Source: Trichosphaerium sp. ATCC 40318
Taxonomy: Eukaryota > Discosea > Flabellinia > Trichosidae
Direction of reading: 5' to 3'
Length of the DNA: 64,000 nucleotides
Assembly (NCBI GenBank): GCA_038496445.1
Contig: JALMLS010000231.1
Coordinates: 62,001-126,000, forward strand
The position numbers were made by a program, and so were the translations under genes. Below, piece after piece: positions 34,701 to 45,682 of this stretch. The notes below the pieces were generated by a model. It had not been told where the DNA came from. It saw only the letters and a program-made list of their open reading frames with translations, and did not search any database. Numbering within the stretch: the stretch's first letter is position 1; each line of letters starts with the position of its first letter.

Positions 34701-35038
34701 ATGTCTGGTTCCACTTTTTGAGTGCTCAGCCATTCGTGCAGGTTGTCAGGAGGCTTTCGTCCGTTTACGTTCCATGACGCGCATAGCACGCTAAATAATC
34801 TATAAATCATACAGGAGAGCGTAATTCGCACTGTGTTTCAAGGGGTTCCGTAAATTGAGCTTCTTTACTTTTCAATTTTGCTTGAAGCCATTTTTGTTTA
34901 AAATCTACGTCATTGAACTTGTTCCCTTCGCTCAAGCTATCTGTTTTAACGTTATTATAAAAACAATCGTGTTATTGCGTTATTCGTACGCCCATAAGGC
35001 CTCAAGCTTCCCACACGCGTAAGCTTCTTAGCTGCCAT
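31727..35038 (-). CDS. OCRL: OCRL/INPP5B-like inositol polyphosphate 5-phosphatase
   Basis: This enzyme removes the 5-phosphate of PI(4,5)P2 and related lipids on endosomes and the Golgi. From ATG 35038 ([16 protein letters not shown]) several short introns lead to the catalytic domain: [62 protein letters not shown] and [11 protein letters not shown]. An ASH immunoglobulin-like domain follows ([38 protein letters not shown]). A RhoGAP-like domain comes last ([50 protein letters not shown]) and finishes near [12 protein letters not shown] at TAA 31729-31727. Domain order equals that of human OCRL. No N-terminal PH domain is seen. The RhoGAP arginine finger is not evident, as in OCRL, where this domain binds GTPases without activating them. 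Confidence 0.93.
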
Positions 35039-35124
35039 AGGTTCAATAGAGGAGAAGAGTGAAAGTTGTTGAAAATGCATTGATTCACATGTGTTAGTTT
35101 AAGCTGTTTGAAAAAACAATTGCT

Positions 35125-36790
35125 TTAACCCACGTGAAAAACCTCCAATCTTAGAAAAGAAACGCGACGCAAACGAACCAGATTTATAGTTTGACACAAT
35201 GAGGGATGTAAGGACTCAAAACGCGATAGAATTTCAGCTACAGACTTTCTATTTATGTGCAATATACTTTGGAGTGTCCAAGTACAACCGCTTGTTACAA
35301 TATGGTTTGTCAAAGAACCTAGACAGTCTTTAGAGTCATACTAAGAATACAAACGTACCATTATAATTCCATTCTTGGTGCTTCCCTTCAACTCTCCCGT
35401 TGGCGAACAGACTTTCGAAGCGTTTTTGGCCATTATCATACCATGCAATTCCAGCACCATGAAGCTGGCCATCGTGGTACCAAACAATACTCCTAATATG
35501 ACCGTTCAAGTGCCATGTTTTTGCCATTCCTTGCTTGACATTTTCTTTAAAATGACTGACTTCAGCAATTCTGCCGTTTTTGTGCCATTTCTGGAGTGTC
35601 CCATGGATTGCACCGAACTGAAAGGAACAAACCTCTACTAAAGTATCATCCGCTGCACTCCATACTTTCTTTTTGCCGTGTAGTGCATCGCGTTTAAACT
35701 CTTGTTCGGATTTCTTTCTACCATCTTCGAAAAACTCCGTACAGATACCTTCCTTATACCCATTTTCGTAGGTACATTGGTATGCTATAGTGCCGTTTTG
35801 GTGGTAATTCTTATACTCACCATGCATAAGTCCCTTATGATACTGTGAAATCGATGACAAAACGCCGTTGTGATACCAATGGCGACATTCTCCTATCACA
35901 CGTAAGTAATTTAAATTTTGCCTTGGTCGTAATGTACCTTCTAGGACATCGTTATCGTAGTAACTGTCAACATACAGCTTGCCATTCTTGTGCCACTGTT
36001 TGCATTCTCCGCACTTCTTCCCCGCCTTGCAGTGGTATTGCTTGTGTAGACTACCATTTGCGTCCCATAACATATACAGGCCTTCAATGACTCCTTCTTT
36101 GTAGTAACACAGCTCCTGAAGTTTGCCAGTCACGTGCCATTTTCTGCTACTACCTTCCTTCTTTCCGTTTTTGTATGTACATTTCTTCAAACATGTTCCG
36201 TTAAAGTGCCAAAAGGTGTACTCTCCGTTAATCGCTCCGTCCTTGTAATAGCATTGCTCAAGGAGTTGTCCGTAAAAGTACCTACATCAAGGAGATTAAA
36301 AAAGGCAATAATTACCGAAAGAACAAGTTACCATTTTTGTGATAGGCCATTTAGTTTACCGTTTTTATAATGGCAACAGTGGTTCAGTTCCCCATTCCAG
36401 TGCCATGTTCTCCATGTGCCATGTCTTTCGAGATTACTATTGTAACGAGAGGTTATTGCTAACGATTTGCTGATAAGCGGAAGTGTTTTATAGACATCGC
36501 TGTCAAGGTTGCAAATTGCTACGTAGAGTTCGCGCGGAAGGGATGTGAATGACCTGAAGGCGTGTTAGTCTTTTTTTAAAGGTGTTAAAAATGGGGTCTC
36601 AGTCAAACTGGAATTTGTCAAAATACTGTTTTTGCGGCGTAGAAATGGTGAATAAGGCAGTTTGCAGAATTCTTTCAGCAACTTTGTCTAAAATAGGCAC
36701 GTACGTATTCGGAACCGCGCTATTATCACCGCGGAACGCTTTGCGCTTTGGGGCGCCTTTTTTAGACTGAATAGCAACAGTCGCGATCAT
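35125..36790 (-). CDS. F-box-like protein with many MORN/YwqK-type repeats
   Basis: The best model starts at ATG 36790 (MIATVAIQSKKGAPKRK), splices at a GTACGT donor near 36708 to LPRELYVAICNLDSDVYKTL (F-box-like), then SRYNSNLERHGTWRTWHWNG. A second intron (about 36340-36285) leads to a long exon with roughly a dozen repeats of about 23 residues on the W-x-x-N-G pattern: KWHVTGKLQELCYY, QWHKNGKLYVDSYY, HWYHNGVLSSISQY, NYHQNGTIAYQCTY, TWHLNGHIRSIVWY and AWYDNGQKRFESLF. A GTACGT donor after NYNG joins a final exon (35313-35125) lacking repeats. It is the longest of the three such genes here. A two-base shift in the first join would alter only the first about 30 residues. Confidence 0.75.
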
Positions 36791-37215
36791 TACAAATTAA
36801 AAAAGCTGAACTTGCTGTACTGAATAGAAAACCGTTGTTGTATAGCTATAATCACTGTTAACAACGATTATTTTTGTTGTTGACCTGTGTCTGACTTGAC
36901 ATTGTGTTCATTGACACATTGTCGTAAACTCCTTACGTTCTGGTAAGGGCGAGTTGGGAGTGAAAGCGTACGAACTTTTAGACTTTTTAGCTACACATGG
37001 GAAAACTATCACCTTTCTCGGTCTGTACGGTCGGTAAGGGCGAGTTGTAGATTAAATCATGTGTTAGCAAGGGTTTGCAGCCTTTCACAATGGTGCTTTG
37101 TAGCTAAAAGCTTTATCTTAGTAAATACCAAGCCCAAGCTACAGTTGGATTGCTGAGTAGTTGTGTCACGGTTTGTTTGCAAAACGTTTGACAATACAAA
37201 ATACAACACTCTGAA
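36791..37215. other. Intergenic region with a 15-bp direct repeat
   Basis: GGTAAGGGCGAGTTG occurs at 36942-36956 and again at 37033-37047, 91 bp apart, between two divergent genes. Such spaced direct repeats could be regulatory sites. Nothing else recognised. Confidence 0.45.
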
Positions 37216-39390
37216 ATGATCAAAACTGCCAGTAATGCACTAAAAAGGTGTAAGCGTGCGTAATATTCCTAGTTAAATAGAAACAAGGCTGTTAACACAT
37301 GTGTTAGCACGTAAATCTATTACAAAGCGCCAAAGACGTTATAAGCATAACAAACAAAACAAGGCGGCAACTATCGTGCGGTTATTTGATCAAGTTGCTA
37401 GAAAGTTGTCTATTCAAGTGCTAGACGATTGTTATGAGCTATCCCGTGAAAGTGTCAGTGAAGTGGGTGGCGCAGATGTTACAAAAGTGTACGGTTCAGT
37501 CGAGCAAATAGTCACAAGTCTCTTCCCGTACTACACGTGGTACACGTGGAAATTTAAGTGCGCAACAAACCAGATGGCTCAATTTGCTGACAGGAACATT
37601 TTAGATCTTACACGCGCTTGACAGATCTCGTAACACAGCGTGAGTGTTTTGATAACGTAGCTGAGAGCCTAGGTGTTAAGGTATTGGATGATTTCTATAA
37701 ACTGTCTTATGAGGACATGCCGGAGAGAGGTTTGCGTGTGCTTCAAATGTATGTCCTCTTGACTAATAAGCCCAATTGCATACCTTCGTATGGCTCTAAC
37801 GCTAGCGCTTAGGTATGAGAAGAGTCTATCACAAACATTGCAAAGCCTATACCCACATTGGAGATGGGAACTTTGGAGGTTCAAGTGAGTTTACTGTATT
37901 GGTTGCTTTTTTATTAACATTGGTTTTAGAGCTGTGCCAAATAGGTGTTGGCATGACGTTATTAACCAAAGGCAAAAGTTTAATCTGATCGCTAAGGAAC
38001 TCAATATAAAGTCGCTTGCTGGATGGTATGGTGCTTCAAGACGGAGTGTTGTAATTTCAGGAGGGGGAGCAATCCTTTCTAATCAGTACGCACTTGTTTT
38101 ATTATTTTTTTTTGATTTTCAAAGGTGTTATTTACAGCTTACTGATGATTTAGTTATTCATCTCTACCAGAAGCAATAAAAAATATCTACCCTAATTATA
38201 GTTGGGATGATAAAAAGTTTGCTATTGCAAGTGATTCCCAAGAAATCGCCAAATCAAAGAGGAAACATAAATTTGATCATGCTGCAATTGAACTTAACAT
38301 TAACAACTTTTATGATTGGTATTTTATATCAAGGGAGCAACTTGAACTTGTTGGTTTGTATCCTACGATAAGAAGAAAGTAATAGTACCGCTTGAGTATC
38401 GCATTGTTGTTAATTACGTGGTAGTTATGATGGCTGTTTACAAAACGCATTACGTGATATTTATCCGCAAAACAAATGGCACAGTTGGATGTTCATGTTA
38501 AAGAATCACAAGGGTACTACTCTAGTTGAGTCTATGGGTGAGAATCTGCGCATAAGCAATTTATCAAATTGGTACTTGGTAACAGATGAATCATTGGCAC
38601 CATTTACCTGGGATAGAATCCATAAAGAGTACGCAAAGCTAAACAACTTCTATTTTTTCTCACTTTTTTTTTTTCCAATAGGCTTGGTTGTACATTTGAT
38701 GTTTTACTCTCTCGTGAGTATCCCAATTATAAATGGAAAAACAAGCGATTTATGTGCGTTTGTATACGTACATATTCGTTCTTTGACACGTTTCTTCCTT
38801 AGGTTTTCAAATCATGCATCATCTTCAGCGCTTGCAAAGCATGAAATTGCTTATCATAAAAAGTTTTTTAATTTTCTTGGTGAGAAAATGGTATATAAGA
38901 CCCTGGATGATTGGTATAGAGCTTCGTTTAGATGTTTAAAATCTAAAGGTCTTCCCAAGATTCTGAAGAGGTACGTACACATATTTATAAACGTGAAACT
39001 TACTATTTTTTTAATCAACAGATACGGAGGTTCTCTGCTTAAAACCCTTACCTCCATTTATCCAACACATAACTGGATGCCTTGGAAATTCAAGTACGTA
39101 TAGGCATAGTATACGGTGGTTTCACATGCTAATACTCGACTTTTTTTAGTGTCACTCCACAGACTTACTGGTCGGACACTGCAAACGTAAAAACGTTTTT
39201 ACAACAAGTTTCATCAGCTTTGGATATCTCCAAGCCTAAAGACTGGTACCGCGTTTCCAAAGTAGAAGTCCAAATGCTAGGAGGTGGTACAGGTGTACTA
39301 AAGAGATGGCCTCAGGTATTAAATATTATACATCCTGAATACGATTGGACCAATAGCGACTATCGCATGAAAAAAACATCACAAAGGTAA
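37216..39390 (+). CDS. Protein of seven tandem 'DWY...YP..W..WKF' repeats
   Basis: Spliced from ATG 37216 (MIKTASNALKR, then a 40-nt intron, then a very basic stretch) to TAA 39388-39390. Seven degenerate copies of a 65-80-residue unit are visible. Consensus: LxIxxLxDWYxxSxExL, then GGxxLLxxYxGSL, then L-x-x-I/L-Y-P-x-x-x-W-x-x-W-K-F. Examples: LDDCYELSRESVSEVGG with YYTWYTWKF; LDDFYKLSYEDM with HWRWELWRF; LDDWYRASFRCLKSKG with YGGSLLKTLTSIYPTHNW; KDWYRVSKVEVQMLGGG. Introns fall repeatedly just before the Y-x-G-S-L segment and after W-K-F, so the repeats look exon-duplicated. The basic N terminus could be an organelle presequence. I recall similar repeats in unannotated proteins of fungi and algae but know no function or family name. 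Confidence 0.8.
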
Positions 39391-39784
39391 CAACGACTAA
39401 GACTGGAGTTATTTTTTCCTCACCAAATTTACGCCTCTTAAAATATCGAAACAACACCTTCTTATCGTATAATAGGTCATTGCGTACTCTATCACATAGT
39501 TTATTCGCCAGTAGCTGATATTTAGGACGAGAGTGATTGAAATTCATCCAAAAATATTGAAATTTCTTAAATAACGTAAAAACCGATAGAAAATAAAACG
39601 ACTACGCGAGGAACGTACTAAGCCGATAACTTCACTGAAGCGTAAAATAGAATTTCTAAACCCACAATTTTTTTGTTTTCATTTTTATCGTCTATTTAAA
39701 TTAGTTTTCGCTCATATTCTTCCAGAAGGTGCACAGTAGCAGTGGTTCATCCTAAACCAATCAATGTGAAAACAGAATTTCCTG

Positions 39785-40053
39785 ATGGCGTACTTTAAAG
39801 TTAAACTACTTCGATATTACTTCGGTAATCGGCTGTGCGTACCGTTGCCATATGGCACGGTCGCCGGCCACCCCCCCGCCGTTGTTCCTCTGCCGAGGAC
39901 AATAGCAGATCCACGCTACGCTATCACCTTTTGTTTTTGCAGGTAAGGAATAAATGAGGCCTGCCGTGACACTTTATTGTCACGTGTAACAATCTAATTT
40001 TTTTCAGACATCTTTTGGGATTATGTTCCATTACTACGTTTAAACCATGTTAA
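39785..40053 (+). CDS. Candidate small gene in a GC-rich patch
   Basis: ATG 39785 opens MAYFKVKLLRYYFGNR, continues through VAGHPPAVVPLPRTIADPRY, then meets a well-formed intron (39943-40007, GTAAGG to a T-rich tract and CAG). A short last exon follows (HLLGLCSITTFKPC, stop 40051-40053), giving 67 residues. The coding stretch 39840-39920 is far more GC-rich than its surroundings and contains a 12-bp palindrome, TGCCATATGGCA. No homologue recognised; it could be non-coding. Confidence 0.3.
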
Positions 40054-40097
40054 ATGAACGGTTGAGAAGTTTCTAGAAGATTCCAGAACTAGCGGAG

Positions 40098-40364
40098 TTA
40101 CCTCAATTTCCGAGGCTTTAAAGGACAGTTAAGAAAGAAATTTCGGAAGTTTCTGAAAACCGTATGTGACTTCACAATAACTTGTGCGTTGAAGGAGGCA
40201 AGAACGTGATTCTGACAACAATGAATGGTTTTGTAGTTGTAATACAATTCTATAAGTCGGTTCACGAATTCGTCAAACAACGAAAGGTCACCTTTCTTCG
40301 CTTTTTGTTCTCGTTCCGCTCGTTGAAACTGGTAGTTACAGTGTTCAATTACTTGCAAAAACAT
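40098..40364 (-). CDS. Hypothetical 88-residue ORF divergent from the GST gene
   Basis: ATG 40364 lies 95 bp from the GST start on the other strand. The first half (VIEHCNYQFQRAEREQKAKK, FDEFVNRLIELYYNYK) is an amphipathic charged helix and looks coding; the second half is less convincing and may hide an intron. No family recognised. Confidence 0.35.
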   Translation of the reverse strand: MFLQVIEHCNYQFQRAEREQKAKKGDLSLFDEFVNRLIELYYNYKTIHCCQNHVLASFNAQVIVKSHTVFRNFRNFFLNCPLKPRKLR

Positions 40365-40458
40365 AACATTTCCTGATTTTTCCCACTAGTTTTTCCGCAA
40401 TTTGTGAACTTACAAGCAAAACTGTCCTAACTAGTCATCATAACTTCAAACACACACA

Positions 40459-41400
40459 ATGACAACATACAAGCTCTCATATTTCAACGGCCGTGGACGT
40501 GCTGATACCATTCGTTACGTATTTGCCGCTGCAAAGCAAGGTACAAGAGTTTGCGACAAGTTACGCTAGTAGCTTACTTTTGGTTGTAGAGTTCACCGAC
40601 GACCGCGTTGCTGATTGGCCTGCTTTCAAGCCAAAGACTCCTTTCGGTCAAATGCCTGTCCTAGAAGTCACAGCTGACGGAAAGAGTACGTAGAGCGGTT
40701 TTTGTTCGTTCCTAGGAAAAAACGTTTAACTTTCGTTTAGCACAAATGTTTGGCGAGTCTGGCGCTATTCTACGCTACGTAGCCCGCGAATTTGGCTTCT
40801 ACGGTTCTTCAAACCTCGACGGCCTCAAAATCGATCAATACGGTAAGAAACCTACCCAAGGTTGCGTTTGACTAAGTTATCATTGTAGTCGAAATCTTCA
40901 CCTCTGTTTTCGAGGGTTTCGCTAAAATTCGATTTGGAACACCAGAAGCTGAGCGTGAAGCCGCTTTCAAGGCATTTTATGAGGGTGACCTCGTAAAGAA
41001 GTTCGGTTTTGCTGACACTGGTTTTGGACAAACTGAGGTTCGTCTTTGTTCTTTTTTTTTTTTTTTTTTTTGTGTTCGTTTATTTTTAAACCTGCTCTTA
41101 CACCGTTCTGTTACAGGGTCCTTACCTCCTTGGTGATAAACTATGTGTTGCTGATATCATGTTCGCACGTCTTGTTGATGATATTGATACTGATGGTGCT
41201 GTAACAAAGAAGTTCGCAAACCTCCAAAAAGCACGGTAAGCGAATCAATCCGAATATTTTTTCAACAAAACTTTTTAATTTCGTTTTGTACACTAAGAGC
41301 CTTGCTTTTTATGGTTATACTTGTCTGACATGTTAATAGTGATGCTCTTGATAAAGAATTCAAGGCCTTCAGAGATGCTCGTCCAACTACACCATTTTAA
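40459..41400 (+). CDS. Glutathione S-transferase, sigma/alpha-like cytosolic class
   Basis: Exons from ATG 40459 give [20 protein letters not shown]: Tyr near residue 7 in the YFNGRGRAD context is the catalytic residue that activates glutathione. Then FGQMPVLEV (the cis-Pro of the thioredoxin fold) and [20 protein letters not shown] (the Glu-Ser glutathione gamma-glutamyl site) follow. The C-terminal helical domain contains [11 protein letters not shown]-like helices and [22 protein letters not shown], the family N-capping box region. It ends DARPTTPF at TAA 41398-41400. Length is about 210 residues, normal for the class. One intron contains 20 consecutive T (41052-41071). GSTs conjugate glutathione to electrophiles. 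Confidence 0.95.
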
Positions 41401-41632
41401 ATTGAAGAACTTATGTTGTCAATAAAACTTTACGTTTCATACCCTTGCAACCTGTTTTTTACTTTTCTTGGTGTCATTTGTCTTTTATATTCTTCAAACA
41501 CGAACTACCAGTTCTCCGGGAACATATTACAGCAGGAACTTCATAGGTTTCCTCCAAAATTATTTTCTGAATGATCATTGAAATCCAAAGACCTGCAGTT
41601 GCTGACCTGTTCAAACAAACAATAACCGTTCA

Positions 41633-42975
41633 ATGTCTGGAAGCGAATCGAACCAAACAGCGTACTATGCTTTGGACAACATAAAATAACTAAACTACTA
41701 GATAGGTTGTTATTAACGCTCCCAGTTGAAACGTTAGCGAATATAGTACTCTTTTTAGACGTGTCTCGTTTCAGCGTAGCCCAGACATGTCATGCGCTTG
41801 CTGCAGTTATACACGATGTCACTGGCTATTCTTCCGTAATTTTAACCACTCCAGAGAGTTATAAGAAAGTCTCATCGTACAGAGGTGTACTATGTAACTC
41901 GTTGGTTATAGCGACCAATGCTACCAAACTATCGCTTATTCGTCTAAAGGGAGTCAAACGATTGGTTCTAAAAGATCCTTCTTGTACTCTAAAGAGCGCC
42001 GATTTAAGAGTTCTTGCTGGTGTCAAATCGATTGATCTATCTAATTGTAAAGTTGTAGCTAATGGCATACTTCAAGCACTCTCTGGAGTTCATAAAATCA
42101 ATATTAGCGGCTGTAATAGCTTTACAGATAGAGATGTTTCAGCTTTGGGTGGTGTTCATACAATCAATTTAAGCGGTTGTAAACAAATAACAGACGAAGG
42201 TGTTGAGATGTTGGCAGGAGTACACACAATAGACTTAAGAGGCTGTGAAAAAGTGACTGACAAGGGTATTAAAGCGCTAGCTGGTGTTCATAGTATTGCG
42301 TTGAATAATACAGTTTCTGATGAAGGTATAAAATGGTTGAAAGGAGTACATACAATTCTACTTCGGGCCACTAATATTACTGATGTTGGCTTACAAGCAA
42401 TCAAAGGAGTTAAGAGGATTGATATTAGGGATACTATTGCTGTTTCAGATGAAAGTCTTAAAGCTCTAGCTGGTGTTCATACTATTTTGTTGCATGGTCA
42501 ACTATTCAGTGATAAAGGTATAATAGCACTCGCAGGTGTACACACGATATCGTTTTTTGGTATAAATGTATCTGATATTGCAGTATCTGCTCTGCATGGT
42601 GTCCATACAATATACATAACTAGAAGCTTAGAACTAACAGATGAAGGCGTTAAATCACTGGCAGGAGCACATTGTGTAAGTTTGTCGCTCTGTGACAGAG
42701 TAACAGATGAAGGCGTTAAACATCTTTGTAAAGTACACACATTGACACTTTGTAAGTTATCATTTGTTACATCCAAAAGTATCAAAACACTTGTTGGTGT
42801 AAATACACTCAATCTCGTTGGGATGGTTGTAACAAAAGCAAGTGTTTTACTACTTCAAGAACAGGGTGTTGAAGTCAATGCGATGAAATGTGGAGATGCG
42901 ACAAATAAGGAATATTGGATGGTGGCTGTTTATGACCTTGTAGAGCCTAATATCTATTTGAACTACGATATGTAA
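41633..42975 (+). CDS. F-box/leucine-rich repeat protein, 'GVHTI' type
   Basis: Exon 1 (41633-41661, MSGSESNQT) is joined by a 44-nt intron to exon 2 (41706-42975); 432 residues. The N terminus LTLPVETLANIVLFLDVSR is an F-box-like helix. A divergent spacer is followed by about 13 leucine-rich repeats of 20-24 residues, all variants of L-x-G-V-H-T-I-N-L-S-G-C-x-x-I-T-D-E-G-V-K-A: for example GGVHTINLSGCKQITDEGV and AGVHTIDLRGCEKVTDKGI. This is the cysteine-containing/RI-like LRR pattern of SCF substrate receptors. The invariant Gly-Val-His-Thr-Ile core in nearly every repeat implies recent tandem amplification or strong homogenisation. Paralogues: 53371-54121, 57297-58072 and the fragment at 59753. 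Confidence 0.85.
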
Positions 42976-43657
42976 GCAATAAAGCAGAACGACATTTAAA
43001 CGTGTACACAAGATTAAGATTTCACATACGGCTGCCCTTAATATTATCGCATACAAACTTGATACCACTACAAAGCAGTGTTCACCATCGGACGTAGCAG
43101 GGTTTTTCTTTTTCAATACTACAGTCTAAACGACTGTTTTGCCTAGCTTTATTTAACATGTAAGGTTGTCAGTACACTTTTCTTGCACAAGTTAAGGGAG
43201 CTCGTTGGGTTCCGTTTATTGTTTGTTATCCGTTCCAGTTGATTAAAGAACTTGACATCAAGTCCATACAATAGCTTTTGTACAGCAAATAGTTTTGGTT
43301 TAAAGTGTTCCAAGTCTTTTGGCAATCCTCTTGCACTAGTTCAAATTCATTTAGAAGTAGAATTGTGTCACGTTAATTTTGTCAAGTACCTGTGAAGAAA
43401 GACAGTTTTTCTTTGCATACTCGTGGTTAAATGTTAACGAGATTGTGAACAATGTTGGTAGTGCAATATAACTAGCTAAAACACCAGCTAAACTAGCTTT
43501 TCCTAACAGTTAAGTTATTCATACCAACGAGATAATACCATTAGAACTAACCCATCATTTTAAGAGTTGAAGGCCATCTAATAGCCTTTTCGTGGTGTGA
43601 ATGATAGATAAACGCCCTACCTCTTCATAAGAAACGTAAAACGGGAAGTCAACACTC
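42976..43657. other. Intergenic region
   Basis: About 680 bp between convergent genes, AT-rich, no repeats or RNA genes recognised. Part may belong to a 3' exon of the Tim17-like gene, because its last codons also read as a GTAAG donor. Confidence 0.35.
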
Positions 43658-44114
43658 TTACCAATAACCTATTCCTGCTGTAGTACCTAAAGCTCCACCA
43701 ACAGCAGGAGCCAAGTAAGATACTTGTGGGTATATAAGAGATACATATTCAAAACTAAATCATATCACGTGGTAAGTCACGTGCAACAACAAACTTGAAA
43801 AAAAAAACACAAGAAGAAGTAGCGTTCCAACGCACGCGCAAAATGCAACACCTAATCCTAGTCCAGTGCTGAATGAAGACGAATATGTTGTAAACAAGCG
43901 TGGTCCTGAAACTAAGTTTCGCAAACTAAACAACAATCAAAATGATCGTAACTGCGTTTTTGAGTTGGTTTACCTTGGTATTAGTGGGTTTTGAAGAAAA
44001 GAAGCGCCGTATCCGCCGATTGCTCTACAAAGAGTTCAGAACTTACTTATAGTATAATTTACGCATACCCTATGCCTACACCAACAAAAAAACCTGTTGC
44101 TGAGCTGTTTTCTG
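43658..44114 (-). CDS. Tim17/NDUFA11-like mitochondrial membrane protein, 5' end unresolved
   Basis: Four exons join in phase on the minus strand. The first readable one (up to 44114) gives SSATGFFVGVGIG, then AIGGYGASFLQNPLIP, SLRNLVSGPRLFTTYSSSF, STGLGLGVAFCA and finally VSLIYPQVSYLAPAVGGALG, ending TTAGIGYW at TAA 43660-43658. Three or four Gly-rich hydrophobic segments with small-residue zippers are typical of the Tim17/22/23 superfamily, which includes complex I subunit B14.7 (NDUFA11). The order (VGxxIGAxxGYxxxxxQNP, then GxxxGxxF, then GGALGTTAG) resembles NDUFA11 most. The initiating exon was not identified. A donor-like GTAAG overlaps the stop, so a further exon is possible. Confidence 0.5.
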
Positions 44115-44420
44115 CTGTAAGTTGCGTTTTTTGTCTTTTACTACTCTAATCCACGTACCAACGAGTTAGACAACACGTTGAGCCTTGTTATCATTAGCCG
44201 GTTATACAGTTGAAGTGTCAATCGTACAATATCCTTTCTCAAGCTCTGCTTGCTTCCATTTTGTGCTGGTGAGCTTGTCTACCATGGTGGTTGTACGACC
44301 AGTAGTATTCGCAAATACCAAAAGTGTCAACGTCTTTCTAACAAACTATTCTGTGGTCGCTTCGGGTTTCGCACGCTCACCTATGAACTGATAACGGTCG
44401 CTGGTAGAAAATAAGTTATA
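44115..44420. other. Divergent region, probably includes the first exon of the Tim17-like gene
   Basis: Contains a minus-strand ATG (about 44195) followed by a GTACGT donor near 44160, but its phase does not match the next exon. No other feature. Confidence 0.3.
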
Positions 44421-45682
44421 ATGGGTTTAATTAAAAAAAGCCTGTTCGTTAGATGCGCAGAGACATCTGTACATATTGCCGAGCGCTTAGTATGCATGAT
44501 TAGTCCAATATTTGTAGTATTGGCCGTGTCGCTCCTTTCTCGTGCGTTGACTATATTAATTTACATTCTTACGCGCGTTAGTGGTCATAATTGTACATTT
44601 TACAGTTATAATACCCTTCTATTCAGACTACGTTACCATCACTGGCCTAATACATCTAGCTATCTCTGGATTCCTATCGCAAGGCACCACAGCTACTTTA
44701 AATTTATTGTCGACGTTGAGCTTCTTATTGTCTAACTTTATACGCCAGGAATCATGCTTAACTACGCTGCGGCGGTGCTCACAAATCCAGGTTTGCATAA
44801 AACTGTGCTAAACGGATATTTTGTAATTTTTTTATACAGGCTACCCTCCGTTTCCTAAAGACGTCAAAGACTTGCCACGAAAGTACAAAGTATGTAAGAA
44901 ATGTGCGTACCGATTGTTATTCGAAACATGGTTCAGAACGTTTATTTCTCGATTAGGTAACCGTATTCGACCACCTAGAGCACATCACTGTGGTGCCATC
45001 AACACTTGCGTATTGAAAATGGATCACTATTGTCGTAAGTAGCACATGGTTCCTTAGAAAGACTCCAAGATAAAATTTACTAACTCTCTATTAGCGTGGG
45101 TTGCTAACTGCGTTGGACATCATAATCATAAGCCATTTGTTCTGTTTCTTATGTATTTGTGGATGGGTACATTCTACGCTGCCTGTATGGTATTCATTCC
45201 GTTCAAGATGAGTACCTCCTTTTCTCAGGCAAGTTTTTTATTTTTTGTGCTTTCACTGATGTGTACGCTAGCCATGGCCTCTGCCAATTTCAAGATCTAT
45301 TGTGATGTTCGATTTTATCATTTCTGCTGCTGTATTCGTTGCCTTGGCTGTGCTATTTGCTTGGCAGATTTACCTTGTTTTTACAAATCAAACATCTATT
45401 GAAGTTGCTATAAATCACGAATCAGTAAGCGTTTATAATAATCCATACGATCTCGGATATGCTCGGAATTTTAGAGAGTTCATGGGCACAGAGAAAGGGA
45501 GGTATGTGACGTATTCAAGCGGATGCTGTTTGTTTTTTTGGTTATTGTTTTGCGTTTTTTTGTTGATGTTGTACCTTAGTTTCTGGTTCTCGTGGTTACT
45601 TCCAGCGATTATTGGAGGTACAACTACTGAAGGAGACGGAACGTCATACCCTACCAATAATAATGGCGGCAATCGTGTGTAA
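44421..45682 (+). CDS. ZDHHC16-like protein S-palmitoyltransferase (DHYC type)
   Basis: An integral membrane enzyme that palmitoylates cysteines. From ATG 44421 there are two N-terminal membrane spans, then YAAAVLTNPGYPPFPKD, KYKVCKKC, PPRAHHCGAINTCVLKMD, HYCPWVANCVGHHNHKPF, two more spans, IEVAINHES, NPYDLGYARNFREFMG and a C-terminal WFSWLLPAIIGG. The NPY-x(n)-N-F-R-x-F-x-G and the TNPGYPP turn fit the ZDHHC16/Aph2 subgroup. The active site reads DHYC rather than DHHC. Between CKKC and PPRAHHC lie about 20 extra residues (AYRLLFETWFRTFISRLG) that cannot be removed by an in-frame intron. Two introns (44690-44754 and about 45230-45284) require GC donors to keep the frame. Stop TAA 45680-45682. 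Confidence 0.88.

Noticed and set aside
41052-41071. Run of 20 T
   Set aside because: Simple homopolymer in a GST intron, probably polymerase slippage; no poly(A) retrogene structure around it.
42498-42812. 104-codon minus-strand ORF
   Set aside because: Shadow of the LRR repeats on the plus strand; its repetitiveness comes from them.
41633-42975. CRISPR-like or satellite interpretation of the regularly spaced GTGTTCATAC-like repeats
   Set aside because: The periodicity is about 60-72 bp and follows LRR codons in one long ORF, so it is a protein repeat.
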